Notes: generated by a model from the sequence alone, not told the origin. A stretch of 64,000 nucleotides of DNA from Halosolutus halophilus (GCF_022869805.1 NZ_CP094974.1:3286001-3350000), one strand, 5' to 3'; numbered from the stretch's first letter, positions 33,787 through 42,875 are shown. Made by a program: numbers and translations.

Positions 33787-34005
33787 ATGAGTTACGGAAT
33801 ACCCTCTCTGCAAGTGGCGACGGGCGTTGTATTTGCTTACGTAATGCACTTCGTGGCAACTGCCTTGCACGACTTCTTCGGCTTCCTGTTCTCTGGCATG
33901 TTGACCGTCTTTGGTCTGTACATAGCCGCTCACGGGCTATTTACTGGTATCGAGGTAGCTGTGAATGGACCGTCAACCGACAATAATTCGGCTGAAACAC
34001 GATAG
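33787..34005 (+). CDS. small membrane protein, unknown function
   Basis: 72 residues with two hydrophobic helices, LQVATGVVFAYVMHFVATAL (about residues 8-27) and LFSGMLTVFGLYIAAHGLFTG (about residues 34-54), separated by HDFFGF. No family is recognised. A TATA-like TACTTTTTCC lies about 30 nt before the ATG at 33787. The gene sits between the two 21-bp repeats in AT-richer DNA, so it may have been carried in with them. Confidence 0.5.
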   Translation: MSYGIPSLQVATGVVFAYVMHFVATALHDFFGFLFSGMLTVFGLYIAAHGLFTGIEVAVNGPSTDNNSAETR

Positions 34006-34095
34006 CTGAGTGGCTCAATTGCACTTATCTCTGTGAATTACACACGCTGTGGTGAACAACTACCAGCCCACGTGATCGGCCCCTACTCGTGCCAC

Positions 34096-34116
34096 ATTCG
34101 CGCCCTGTATTCAGCA
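34096..34116 (-). repeat. 21-bp repeat, copy E
   Basis: ATTCGCGCCCTgTATTCAGC plus a final A, differing at one position from copy D (33540). It lies 119 bp before the uracil-DNA glycosylase start. Confidence 0.6.
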
Positions 34117-34234
34117 CAACTCGATCGACGTCGTCCGGGCCTGACAGATTCTCGAGCGATCGCGTCCGAAGTAGATTGCATCGCGACTGCCACGACTCGA
34201 AAGAGGTAGGAGGCGGCCGCGTGTCCTGCCGGCC

Positions 34235-34837
34235 ATGGGAGAGATGGAAGATCTCCGGGTCACCGCCTGCACCCGGTGTCCGGACCTCGTCGACTGTCGG
34301 AGTCGGATCGTCAACGGCACCGGCCCAGAGGACGCCGACGTGCTGTTCGTCGGCGAGGGGCCGGGTGCGAACGAGGACGAGCAGGGCGAACCGTTCGTCG
34401 GTCGCAGCGGCACCGTTCTGGACGACGCGCTCCGAACCGTCGGGCTCGATCGGGAGACCGTCCGCATCACGAACTGCGTGCGCTGTCGGCCGCCCGAGAA
34501 CCGCGACCCGACGACCGAGGAACTCGAGAACTGCCGGGAGTACCTGGAGCGGGAGATCGACCTGCTCGACCCGGACGCGATCGTCACGCTGGGGAAGGTG
34601 CCCAGCGAACACCTGCTCGATCGATCGGTCGCCGTGACGAAGGAAGCCGGCGACGTCGCCGACGTGCGGATCGAGGGGACGCCGCGGCGAGTGTTGATCT
34701 GCGTCCACCCGGCGGCGACGCTTTACGATCGGAGCCAGGAGGAGACCTTCGAGACGACCCTCCAGCGGGCGGCGGACCTCGCTGGCGTCGACGGCAGCGA
34801 CAACGGGAGCGGACAGACCCGACTCGACGGGTTTTGA
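34235..34837 (+). CDS. udg: uracil-DNA glycosylase, family 4 type ([4Fe-4S])
   Basis: 200 residues. Cluster ligands are C12, C15 (ACTRC), C84 and C100 (CRPPENRDPTTEELENC, C-x15-C). LFVGEGPGANEDEQGEPFVG is motif 1 (GEGPGxxEDxxGxPFVG) and ICVHPAATL the leucine-loop/HPA motif. The enzyme excises uracil from DNA in base-excision repair. The last seven residues, QTRLDGF, resemble a PCNA-interacting peptide (Q-x2-L-x2-F) often found in archaeal repair enzymes; the second aromatic is missing. A second start, MEDLRV, lies three codons inside. A 21-bp repeat (copy E) is just upstream. Confidence 0.9.
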   Translation: MGEMEDLRVTACTRCPDLVDCRSRIVNGTGPEDADVLFVGEGPGANEDEQGEPFVGRSGTVLDDALRTVGLDRETVRITNCVRCRPPENRDPTTEELENCREYLEREIDLLDPDAIVTLGKVPSEHLLDRSVAVTKEAGDVADVRIEGTPRRVLICVHPAATLYDRSQEETFETTLQRAADLAGVDGSDNGSGQTRLDGF

Positions 34838-35047
34838 GCGCGACAGGGACGCAAGATGCCCGGATCTCGGCCCGATTCCCCGGTTCGACCCGGAAACTAT
34901 TGCCGATATGTATGACGCGACTGGAACGTCCGTCGAGCAAGCAGGACGGAGCGGTACCGCGTCTTCGGGGGCGAGACCGTCTCGACGGCGTCGTGACTGC
35001 TGGTCGTACTTACCGTGACCAAACCGGGAAAGTAGCCGTCGGCCCGA

Positions 35048-36076
35048 GTGAGGGTAGTGATTGACGACTCGATTTCTCTCTCACGACGGGAGTATCTCGC
35101 GGGAACGAGCGCTGTCGGAACGGCGGCCGTCGCCGGCTGCTTCGGGAGCCGATCGAACGAACTCACGATCGCGCACATGCCGATCTTTCCCGATCTGCAG
35201 TACTTCGTGATGGAGTCCGAGGGATTCCTCTCGGAGATCGACGCCGAGATCGACAGCCGGGAGTTCACCGACGGCCCGGCCATCGTCCAGGCGTACGGTG
35301 GCGGCGAAATCGACATCGCGATGTTCGGCATCGTGCCCGCGATGATCGTCATCGACCGTGGGATTCCGGCGACGGTGACCGCGACGAATATCAAAGAACC
35401 GATGGCGATCATGGCCCACGAGGAGTTCCAGACGCTGTGGGACGACCACGGCGCCGACGCCTTCGAGGTCTGGAAAGACGACCGCGGGGAGACGTTCCGA
35501 TTCGGAACGTTCCCGCAGGGGTCGGTCCCCGACGTCTTGCTCCGGTACTGGCTCCGCGAGGAGGTCGGCGTCGATCCCGACGAGGCCGTCGATATCATCG
35601 AGATCGGCGGTGCGAACGCGGTGTTCCAGGCGATCGCGAACGACGAAATCGACGGCACGTCGATCATGGAACCGGTGCCCACTCGCGCCGAGTCGGAGGG
35701 CCTTCCGGTCCAGCTTTTCCGGACGTCGGCCGAAATCATGCCCGGACAACCCGCCGCCGTCACGCTGATGCACGACGAGGTCCGCGACTCGGACGTTGCG
35801 TCGCAGTTCCTCGAACAGCACGTCCGTGCGACGGATTTCATCCACGAGAACCCGGCGGAGACGGCCGACATCGTCGAGGACGGGATCGGTATGCCGGCCG
35901 AGCAGGCCCGACGGGCGCTCGACGGACCGCTCGCGAATTTCGTCACCGATCCGCGCGAGATCGAGAACGGGACGGAGATCTTCGCGTCGTTCGCACACGA
36001 GAACGGCCAGATCGACGACGAACTGTCGACCGAGGACGTCTTCGACTACGACCTCTACGATGGAGTCACATCGTGA
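35048..36076 (+). CDS. ABC transporter substrate-binding lipoprotein (NitT/SsuA/TauA type)
   Basis: 342 residues. SRREYLAGTSAVGTAAVAGC is a twin-arginine signal ending in a lipobox (AGC), so Cys31 would be the lipid anchor. The mature part is NMT1/SsuA-like: LTIAHMPIFPDLQYFVMESEG, then VQAYGGGEIDIAMFGIVPAM and ANAVFQAIANDEIDGTSIMEP. The family binds nitrate, sulfonates, taurine or pyrimidine precursors outside the cell. The GTG at 35048 fits; GTG at 35057 is an alternative. The permease starts 19 bp after its stop and the ATPase overlaps the permease, so it is a clear three-gene operon. No adjacent gene identifies the ligand. Confidence 0.85.
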   Translation: MRVVIDDSISLSRREYLAGTSAVGTAAVAGCFGSRSNELTIAHMPIFPDLQYFVMESEGFLSEIDAEIDSREFTDGPAIVQAYGGGEIDIAMFGIVPAMIVIDRGIPATVTATNIKEPMAIMAHEEFQTLWDDHGADAFEVWKDDRGETFRFGTFPQGSVPDVLLRYWLREEVGVDPDEAVDIIEIGGANAVFQAIANDEIDGTSIMEPVPTRAESEGLPVQLFRTSAEIMPGQPAAVTLMHDEVRDSDVASQFLEQHVRATDFIHENPAETADIVEDGIGMPAEQARRALDGPLANFVTDPREIENGTEIFASFAHENGQIDDELSTEDVFDYDLYDGVTS

Positions 36077-36095
36077 CGACGGAGGGAACCGACCG

Positions 36096-36902
36096 ATGGC
36101 AACCGACGTAACACAGGAGATCGACCGGCCGAACGCGACGAGCAGGCTCCCGTTCGTTGACGTCGACCTCCGACGGCTCCTGTTCGGTGCCGGGGGAATC
36201 GCCGCGTTCGTCGCGCTCTGGTGGCTCGGCTCGCTCGTCCAGCCGTCGTACGTTCTTCCGTCGCCGATCGCCGTCGCCGAGACGTTCGCCGCCGAGGCCG
36301 CGAGCGGGGACCTGACCGCGGCGCTGGGACAGAGCGTCCGTCACTGGCTCCCGGGTGCCGTCGTCGGGACGGGCCTCGGAATCGGCGTCGGCATCGCACT
36401 GGCGTGGAGTTCGGTCCTCGACGACGTCTCGTCGCCGGTCGTTCGCGTGCTCCGACCGGTGCCGCCGCTCGCGCTGGTCGGCTTCGCGATCGCGTGGTTC
36501 GGCATCAACCACGCCGGCGCGGCGTTCATCATCGCCGTCGGCGCGTTCTGGATCAACTTCTACGCCGCCTACGGCGCCGTCGAGGGGGTGTCGGAGGACC
36601 TGCTGGACGTCGCTCGCAGTCTCGGCGTCAAGGGCAACCTCGAACTCGTCCGATCGGTGGTCGTGCCGGCCGCGTCGCCGGAACTCATGACCGGCATCCG
36701 GACCGGGATCGGTCGATCGTGGATGCTCGTCGTCGCCGCCGAACTCTTCGGCGTTCCCGGAATCGGCCGTGAAATTCTGCGGGCGTCGAACAACCTGCAG
36801 GTCGACGCGGTGATCACGTACATCCTCGCGTTGAGTCTCGTGTTCCTCGTCGTCGATACCGCGTTCCGCGCGGCCCAGCGGAGGGTTCTGGCGTGGCGGT
36901 AG
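36096..36902 (+). CDS. ABC transporter permease (NitT/SsuC type)
   Basis: 268 residues, about six membrane helices: FGAGGIAAFVALWWLGSLV, then GAVVGTGLGIGVGIALAWSS, VLRPVPPLALVGFAIAWFGI, AAFIIAVGAFWINFYAAYG and VITYILALSLVFLVVDTAF. The EAA loop reads GVSEDLLDVARSLGVKGNLE, the permease-ATPase contact. It is the membrane partner of the substrate-binding protein upstream. The ATG at 36096 is favoured by GGAGG ten nt upstream; an in-frame ATG at 36060 would overlap the preceding gene. Confidence 0.85.
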   Translation: MATDVTQEIDRPNATSRLPFVDVDLRRLLFGAGGIAAFVALWWLGSLVQPSYVLPSPIAVAETFAAEAASGDLTAALGQSVRHWLPGAVVGTGLGIGVGIALAWSSVLDDVSSPVVRVLRPVPPLALVGFAIAWFGINHAGAAFIIAVGAFWINFYAAYGAVEGVSEDLLDVARSLGVKGNLELVRSVVVPAASPELMTGIRTGIGRSWMLVVAAELFGVPGIGREILRASNNLQVDAVITYILALSLVFLVVDTAFRAAQRRVLAWR

Positions 36903-37657
36903 ACGATACCGACGCTTCCCGCGTCCGGGTCGACGGCGTCGGGAAGCAGTACGCCACCGAACAGGGCCCGGTGCAGGCACTCGAAGACGTCTCGTTCGAG
37001 GTCGAACCCGGCGAATTCGTCTGTCTCGTCGGCCCCTCCGGATCCGGAAAGACGACGCTGTTTCGCGTCGTCGCCGGCCTCGAATCGCCGACGTCGGGGT
37101 CCGTCTCCCTCGACGGGACGCCGGTCAGGGAACCGAACCCCGACATGGGAATCGTGTTCCAGGAGTACCACCTGTTCCCGTGGCGGACCGTCCGTGGGAA
37201 TATCGCCTTCGGGCTGGAGCGGACGGACGTCTCGACGGACGACCGGGAACGGCGCGTCCAGCACCTCGTCGACCTCGTCGGACTGGACGGGTTCGAGGAC
37301 AGTTATCCGAAGGCACTCTCCGGCGGGATGAAACAGCGCGTCGCACTCGCACGGGCGCTGGCCGTCGATCCCGCGCTCCTCCTGATGGACGAACCGTTCG
37401 GTGCCGTCGACGCGCAGACGAAGGAACGGCTCCAGACCGAACTCCTCGAGATCTGGGATCAGACGGGCAAGACCATCCTGTTCGTCACGCACGACGTCGA
37501 GGAAGCCGTGAAACTCGCGGACCGGATCGTCGTGATGGCGAAAGACCCGGGTCGAGTTCGCGAAATCGTCGAGATCGATCTTCCGCGCCCCCGATCGCGC
37601 GCCGACGAGGCGTTCGGCGAGTACTACGAGCGCGTTCTCGATCTCATCCGCGCCTGA
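36893..37657 (+). CDS. ABC transporter ATP-binding protein (NitT/SsuB type)
   Basis: 254 residues from GTG 36893, overlapping the permease by 10 nt. Walker A GPSGSGKTTLFRVVAGLE, Q-loop VFQEYHLFPWRTV, signature LSGGMKQRVALARALAVDP, Walker B LLLMDEPFGAVDAQTKE and the switch THDVEEAVKLADRIVV are all intact. It belongs to the nitrate/sulfonate/thiamine-precursor ATPases (PFGAVD with AQTKE). It energises import by the upstream permease. The overlap indicates translational coupling. Confidence 0.92.
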   Translation: MAVDDTDASRVRVDGVGKQYATEQGPVQALEDVSFEVEPGEFVCLVGPSGSGKTTLFRVVAGLESPTSGSVSLDGTPVREPNPDMGIVFQEYHLFPWRTVRGNIAFGLERTDVSTDDRERRVQHLVDLVGLDGFEDSYPKALSGGMKQRVALARALAVDPALLLMDEPFGAVDAQTKERLQTELLEIWDQTGKTILFVTHDVEEAVKLADRIVVMAKDPGRVREIVEIDLPRPRSRADEAFGEYYERVLDLIRA

Positions 37658-37860
37658 CCGACTTGTCACTTCGTGTTGACCGTCACCGATCGGATTCTCG
37701 CGTCGAGTCGATCGTCACCGATCGGTTTGTGACCCCATTTCGAATCCGTCCGATCGGGCCGGGGCCAAGCGAACTGCCAGTCGCCGTCGCGTTCGGCCCG
37801 TGCGCACCAGGTGATTGCTCGAAAGGTAATACACTTCAACGCGCCGCGCCGAGTGGGCGT

Positions 37861-38523
37861 ATGAGCAGCGTCTCGTCCGCACAGGAGCAGTCGCTCGCCT
37901 CCGTGGTCGTCGTCGACTACGGACTCGGCAATCTGCGTAGCGTCACCCGCGGACTGGAGCGTGCGGGTGCCGACGTGGAGATCACCGACGATCCCGAGGC
38001 CTTCCACGCGGCCGACGGCGTCGTCCTCCCCGGCGTCGGTGCGTTCCGCGAGGGCGTCGAGAACGCCGATCCCCTCCGCGAGGATCTCCTCGAAGTCGCG
38101 GAGACCGGAACCCCACTCTTCGGCATCTGTCTCGGAATGCAGATGCTACTCACGACGAGCGAGGAAGGCGAAAACGAGGGCGAGTCCGCGGTGCAGGGCC
38201 TCGACCTGATCCCCGGCACCAACGTCCGGTTCGCGGAGGGCCAGAAGGTCCCCCACATGGGCTGGAACGAGCTCTCCGTCGATCGCGATCACCCGCTGGT
38301 CGAGGGTGTGGATGGAGAGTACGCCTACTTCGTCCACTCCTACTACGCGGTGCCGGACGACGAAATCGCGACCGTCGCGACCACCGACTACGAGATCGAG
38401 TTCCCTTCGATCGTCGCCAGCGAGGACGGCACCGTCTTCGGGACGCAGTTCCACCCCGAAAAGAGCGGCGAGACGGGCCTGCAGATTCTGCGGAACTTCG
38501 TCGAAATTTGCGCCAGCGAGTGA
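37861..38523 (+). CDS. hisH: imidazole glycerol phosphate synthase glutaminase subunit (paralogue 2)
   Basis: 220 residues. SVVVVDYGLGNLRSVTRGLE, VVLPGVGAFREGVEN, FGICLGMQMLLTTSEEG (nucleophile Cys), QKVPHMGWNELSVDRDHPL, YAYFVHSYYAVPDDE and GTQFHPEKSGETGLQILRNF (His, Glu) are complete. This copy is closer to the common haloarchaeal HisH (GICLGMQ and TNVRFAEGQ) than the one at 29663. It has a 12-residue Ser-rich N-terminal extension (MSSVSSAQEQSL). It is a lone gene with a TATA-like GGTAATACAC about 30 nt upstream. Confidence 0.88.
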   Translation: MSSVSSAQEQSLASVVVVDYGLGNLRSVTRGLERAGADVEITDDPEAFHAADGVVLPGVGAFREGVENADPLREDLLEVAETGTPLFGICLGMQMLLTTSEEGENEGESAVQGLDLIPGTNVRFAEGQKVPHMGWNELSVDRDHPLVEGVDGEYAYFVHSYYAVPDDEIATVATTDYEIEFPSIVASEDGTVFGTQFHPEKSGETGLQILRNFVEICASE

Positions 38524-39035
38524 GGGTGTCGTAGAACTCTTCCCACGGTGTTGATTCCACCTATTTCGATGGTGAATGCACGCTCTGTACTTCTCGAATT
38601 AGGGTGCACGCATAGTAGGAGAGTGTCGACCGCGATCGGACTCGGCTTCGTCGCTTGAGGCGAACGGCACCGCCCGTTTTCGGGTAGGAGACCGCTCGTC
38701 CGTTCTCGAGTGGGAGTCTTCTGGTTCCGGGTTGGTAGTGGTGTCTGTGCCCACTACTGCTGGCACCGGTTACGTCGCGATCCCGGCCTCCGTACCGATA
38801 CGACGGACCCAGATACTCCCCGATCGACCACCGTTTCGAGTCGACACATTCCATCACATCCTTACAGCGGCACCACGGGGTGTGTACCCCCCGATACAGC
38901 GGCACTCCGGAGTGGAAATCAACCGAATACGCATCTATCGTGGCATTTTTGACCTGATTCAGCGGAACTCCGGTGCCCGTTCCGTGGATCGAACAACGGC
39001 CGTGAATGTTTCTCCTCGGCCGTAATTGCCTCCTC
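38524..39035. other. convergent intergenic region with three repeated motifs
   Basis: 512 bp between hisH and the SWIM gene (both 3' ends). No gene was found. Three related motifs, described separately, occur at 38864-38977. Confidence 0.5.
38864..38977 (+). repeat. three copies of a CAGCGGCACnnCGG motif
   Basis: ACAGCGGCACCACGGGGTG (38864-38882), ACAGCGGCACTCCGGAGTG (38896-38914) and TCAGCGGAACTCCGGTGCC (38959-38977) share a CAGCGG.AC..CGG core in the same orientation. Copy 1 resembles the G-tailed origin recognition boxes of haloarchaea, but no Orc1/Cdc6 gene is present in the window, so an origin is not claimed. Confidence 0.4.
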
Positions 39036-39392
39036 TCAGAGCAGTTCGCGCACGTCCGAGTACCACATGTCGTGGTAGTCGACGTAGCCGACCCGGCGAG
39101 CGATCGCGACGGCGATCGCGTGCCAGCAGAGGTCGGTCGGATCGTCGGCGTCGAGGTTGTACTCGCTGTCCTTGCAGGTACAGCCGCCGTCCTCGACGAT
39201 GTACTCGTCCTCGTAGCCGACGACGATCGTGAAATCGCGGTAGGCCTTCACCCGGTTCTCGCTGACGGCTTCGATGGCACGGGCTCCGCGATCGCCGTGC
39301 AACTGTGTGATCCGCTCGACGATCGCCGGCGTCAACTCGCCCGCCTCCTCGAGGGCGGCCTGCCAGCGATCGACGGGTGTGGCCTCCGACAC
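39036..39392 (-). CDS. SWIM zinc-finger protein
   Basis: 118 residues. DGGCTCKDSEYNLDADDPTD followed by LCWHAIAVAIARR is the SWIM motif C-x-C-x(n)-C-x-H with a 15-residue spacer. It is preceded by a helical lead (ALEEAGELTPAIVERITQL) and strands ENRVKAYRDFTIVVGYED. SWIM domains mediate DNA or protein contacts; archaeal stand-alone SWIM proteins are often considered partners of RadA-type recombinases or MuDR-like factors, which is family knowledge not shown here. The gene converges with hisH. Confidence 0.85.
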   Translation of the reverse strand: MSEATPVDRWQAALEEAGELTPAIVERITQLHGDRGARAIEAVSENRVKAYRDFTIVVGYEDEYIVEDGGCTCKDSEYNLDADDPTDLCWHAIAVAIARRVGYVDYHDMWYSDVRELL

Positions 39393-39590
39393 GTGCGGAA
39401 CTGTGCACCGAACTGTAAAATTGGTTTGGTTGTGTCGCCGTCAGGGCGGGCCGAACGACGCCTCGAAGCGTGATTTCCGGCGAGTCGGGCGGGAACGGGT
39501 ATCGCTGCTGATCCCCGTCCGACACGTCGCATCACCTGCTTGACCGGATGCACCGGGAAAGAACGAAATTCGGCCTCCCTGACGCCTAGC

Positions 39591-40819
39591 GTGACCCAAA
39601 AATGGGTTCAGCGTCGAGGAGTACTGAAGGTTCGCTGGCGCCGAAGTACGGCTGTTGCCGGAGGACGGGGTGCTGTCGTCGCCCTTGGCCTGCTGTACGT
39701 CGTCCTCGCAGTCGGGTGGGCGATCGGACAACTGACCGCTGGCAAACCGGTTTCGAACGTGGCGCTCGTCGCCTGTTTTATCGGCATCCCCGGTCTGATC
39801 CTCCTGTACGGCGGCTATCGGTTGCCGCGAACCGACGTCCGGCCCGAGTTCTACCCCACGGTCGCGAACTGGTGTCTTGGTGGGGTCGGGCTGCTGCTCG
39901 GAATCCTCGCCCTCTACCAGTTCGAGCCCGCCGCGAGCGTGACCGATCCGTTCCGGGCGGTGCCCGTGCTCACCGTGTTCGGGAGCGTCGCCGGCTTCGG
40001 CGTCGGCGTCAACGACGCACTGGCCAAAACACGAGCCGCCGAAATCAGGTGTCGCAATCGGGAACTACAGCGGATCAAGGACCGGTTCGACGAGACGGTA
40101 GCTCGACTCGAGGTGGCCAATCGGGAATTCGAGGAATCGAACGAGCGTCTCGAGCAGTTCGCCTACGCGGCCTCCCACGACCTGCAGGAGCCCCTGCGGA
40201 TGATCACGAGTTACCTCACGCTCATCGAGAACCGGTACGCCGACGAACTCGACGACGACGACGAGGAGTTCATCGAGTACGCCGTCGACGGGGGGGATCG
40301 GATGCGCGCGATGATCGACGGCCTGCTCGAGTACTCCGCGTCGAAACGCAGGGCGAGCCGTTCGAACCGGTCGAACTCGATGACGTGTTCGCGAACGTGC
40401 GGAAGGATCTCGAAGTGCAACTCGCCGAAAGCGACGCCACCGTGGATACCGAAGCGTTGCCCCGCGTCGAGGGCGACCGCAACCAGTTACGCCAACTGTT
40501 CCAGAACCTGCTCTCGAACGCGATCGAGTACAGCGGCGACGAACCGCCACGGGTGCACGTCACTGCCGAGCGAAACGGATCGAACTGTACGGTGTCGGTC
40601 GCGGACGAGGGAATCGGTATCGATCCGGCCGATTCCGATCGGGTCTTCGAGGTGTTCCGACGACTTCACGGCCGCGAGGAGTACGAGGGAACGGGGATCG
40701 GGCTCGCACTGTGTAAACGGATCGTCGAACGCCACGGCGGCGAGATCTGGGTGGACTCCGAACCCGGCGAGGGCTCGACGTTCTCGTTTACCCTGCCGGC
40801 CGCCGACCGGGGCGAGTGA
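39591..40819 (+). pseudogene. membrane sensor histidine kinase with a one-base frameshift
   Basis: From GTG 39591 the first frame gives about four membrane helices ([53 protein letters not shown] and [15 protein letters not shown]), a coiled-coil (about residues 145-190) and the DHp helix [20 protein letters not shown] with the phospho-His. After LLEYS (40337) the frame changes. From 40340 the second frame continues [17 protein letters not shown], then N-box [17 protein letters not shown]1 [10 protein letters not shown] and G2 [18 protein letters not shown], ending 40819. A missing C near 40336-40338 (CC where CCC is expected) explains it. Either a sequencing error or a real knockout. Confidence 0.85.
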
Positions 40820-40907
40820 CGCCGCGGGAGAGGCGGTCCGAAGGAATTCGTCGGCGCGGTCCGGACGAGGTCACGACGGTTTTCGACCGCCACCGTTCAG
40901 CGGGAGT

Positions 40908-41090
40908 ATGCGCGTCACCGGGAACAGCGCCGAACTCGAGGGTCCCGGGAGCACTCTGAGGGCGTCGAGGAGGCGCTACAATCCGCGACAGAATCGAATC
41001 AGGACCCGAATTGCGGGCCACGGGGACGGGACCTGCCTCGATACGATTACTGCCAGCGGGGTCTTCCTGTCCGTGCGACGGCTATGTGAC
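40908..41090 (+). pseudogene. decayed copy of the trm1 5' end
   Basis: From an ATG at 40908 the DNA aligns, with many substitutions and indels, to the first 200 bp of the intact trm1 at 41760. Both begin ATGCGCGTCACCG and share AACTCGAGG, GGGCGTCGAGGAGGCG, TACAA.CCGCGACAG, TACCTCGA-like CCTCGATACGAT and ACTGCCAGCGG. Even the preceding leader is similar (TTTTCGA.C..C..C..G). The frame is destroyed, and the sequence stops resembling trm1 after about 41090. Confidence 0.7.
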
Positions 41091-41136
41091 CCGTTCAGTT
41101 GTCTTCGTCTTCGGTGTCGCCTTCGTCCATGCCGTT

Positions 41137-41574
41137 CTAGTTTGCGTCGTCGGAATCTCCCGATGCACCTTCGAGGACGATCGTGACTTCTTCGTCCGTC
41201 TCCTCCTCGACCGTGACCGACTCTTCGACGGTCTCGAACTCGTCGTCGAGACTCTCGACGGTGATCGTGTGGTCGCCGGTGTGGACGAGCGTCGAGACCA
41301 CGATCTGGCCGTTCTGGATCTCCTGACCGTAGTGGAGGGTGGTATCTTCCTCGTCGTGAGCGATCGTCACTTCGACGCCCGTCGAGATAGGGTCTCCGTC
41401 CTCGTTCTCCAGGTTGATCGTGAGTTCGCCCGGATTGTCTAGTTCGAACTCGTCGTTCTCGTCGCTGTCGTTCTCGTCGTCCGCAGTTTCGTCGGAACAG
41501 CCTGCGAGTGCGACCGTCGTCAGGGAGGCTATCGTGGAACCAAATCGGCGGCGGGAGAGCGATTTTTGGACCAT
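41137..41574 (-). CDS. secreted lipoprotein with Tat signal, beta-rich
   Basis: 145 residues. [22 protein letters not shown] is a twin-arginine signal (RRRFG) with lipobox ALAGC; Cys26 would be lipidated. An acidic linker (about residues 27-48) leads to a domain of strands: [60 protein letters not shown] and [20 protein letters not shown]. This resembles carboxypeptidase-regulatory or Ig-like surface folds. Function is unknown. It is divergent from trm1 by about 185 bp and lies between the trm1 fragment and trm1. Confidence 0.75.
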   Translation of the reverse strand: MVQKSLSRRRFGSTIASLTTVALAGCSDETADDENDSDENDEFELDNPGELTINLENEDGDPISTGVEVTIAHDEEDTTLHYGQEIQNGQIVVSTLVHTGDHTITVESLDDEFETVEESVTVEEETDEEVTIVLEGASGDSDDAN

Positions 41575-41759
41575 ATCGGAGCGTGCCGGTACGCCCGTAT
41601 AAGCTTTCAGATTTCTTTAACTATCGTTCGGTGGTACCACTCACCACACGAGCGTGGACGATCGGTCGGCGAGCCAGCCGATCTGCCGATGCTGAAGAAC
41701 GTCGGAGTCCCGTCGGCCGAGACCACGCCGTTTTTCGATCTCCGCCGACGAGAACGGGT

Positions 41760-42875
41760 ATGCGCGTCACCGAGGGCGGCGTCGAACTCGAGGTACCCGG
41801 CGAGCAGACCGAGGGCGTCGAGGAGGCGGTGTTCTACAACCCGCGACAGGAGTTGAACCGGGACCTGACGATCGCGACGCTGCGGGCCTTCCGCGATCGG
41901 GAACCGCGAGCGGAATCGTACCTCGACGCGATGACCGCCAGCGGCATCCGGGGCGTGCGTGCCGCCGTCGACGGCTGGGACGTCACCTGCTGTGACGTCG
42001 ACGAGGAGGCGGTCGACCTCGCCCGAGAGAACCTCGGGCGCAACGACCTGGAGGCGACGGTCGAACACCGCAACGTCAACGGTCTGATGCACGACGAGGT
42101 GTTTGACGTGATCGACCTCGACCCCTACGGGACGCCGATGCCGTTCGCCGACGCCGCCTTCGCGAACTGCCGCGACCTCGTCTGCGTCACCGCGACCGAC
42201 ACCGCGCCGCTGTGCGGGGCCCACTTCGACAGCGGCGTCCGCTCGTACTCCGCCGTGCCGCGGAACACGGACTACCACCCCGAGATGGGCGTCCGGATCC
42301 TCCTCTCCGCGCTCGCCCGTAGCGCCGCCCGGTTCGACGTCGGCGTCGAACCGATCCTGACCCACGCGACCAGCCACTACGTCCGGACCTACCTCGAACT
42401 CGATCACCGGGCGACGTCGGCCGACGCCGCGATCGACGAGTTGGGGCACGTCTACCACTGCGAGGACTGTCTCTACCGCGAGCACGACCCCGGGCTGATC
42501 GCCGACCCGATCGAGACCTGTCCCCACTGCGGGGACGATCGGATGCTCGCGGCGGGGCCGGTCTGGCTCGGCCCGGTGCACGATCACGACTTCGTCGAGG
42601 CCGTTCGTGCGGCGGTGCCGGACGCGTTCGGCACCGCGGAGAAGGCGCGAGAACTCTGCGAGACGCTCGCCGCCGAACTCGACACGCCGACCCACTACGA
42701 TCAGCACAAACTCTGTCGGAACTGGGGGCTGCCCGCCAACGCGATGGACGATTTTCTCGCCGACCTTCGCGACGCGGGCCACGCGGCCTCGCGGGCCCAC
42801 TACGGCGGAACGACGTTCAAGACGGACGCGAGCGTCGGCGAGATCCGTGCGGCGACCGAGGACAATCTCGACTGA
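41760..42875 (+). CDS. trm1: tRNA (guanine26-N2)-dimethyltransferase Trm1
   Basis: 371 residues. [20 protein letters not shown], then [20 protein letters not shown] (SAM motif I), [18 protein letters not shown] (motif II), [19 protein letters not shown] (motif IV, DPYG) and [20 protein letters not shown] trace the Trm1 methyltransferase. A zinc site is formed by [11 protein letters not shown] and [11 protein letters not shown] (C-x2-C...C-x2-C, about residues 238-265). The enzyme dimethylates G26 of tRNA. The ATG at 41760 gives the conserved start; in-frame upstream sequence to 41508 is unrelated. Confidence 0.93.
   Translation: MRVTEGGVELEVPGEQTEGVEEAVFYNPRQELNRDLTIATLRAFRDREPRAESYLDAMTASGIRGVRAAVDGWDVTCCDVDEEAVDLARENLGRNDLEATVEHRNVNGLMHDEVFDVIDLDPYGTPMPFADAAFANCRDLVCVTATDTAPLCGAHFDSGVRSYSAVPRNTDYHPEMGVRILLSALARSAARFDVGVEPILTHATSHYVRTYLELDHRATSADAAIDELGHVYHCEDCLYREHDPGLIADPIETCPHCGDDRMLAAGPVWLGPVHDHDFVEAVRAAVPDAFGTAEKARELCETLAAELDTPTHYDQHKLCRNWGLPANAMDDFLADLRDAGHAASRAHYGGTTFKTDASVGEIRAATEDNLD

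Noticed and set aside
38864-38977. A replication origin
   Set aside because: Only three loosely similar motifs and no orc1/cdc6 gene within the window; kept as a low-confidence repeat.
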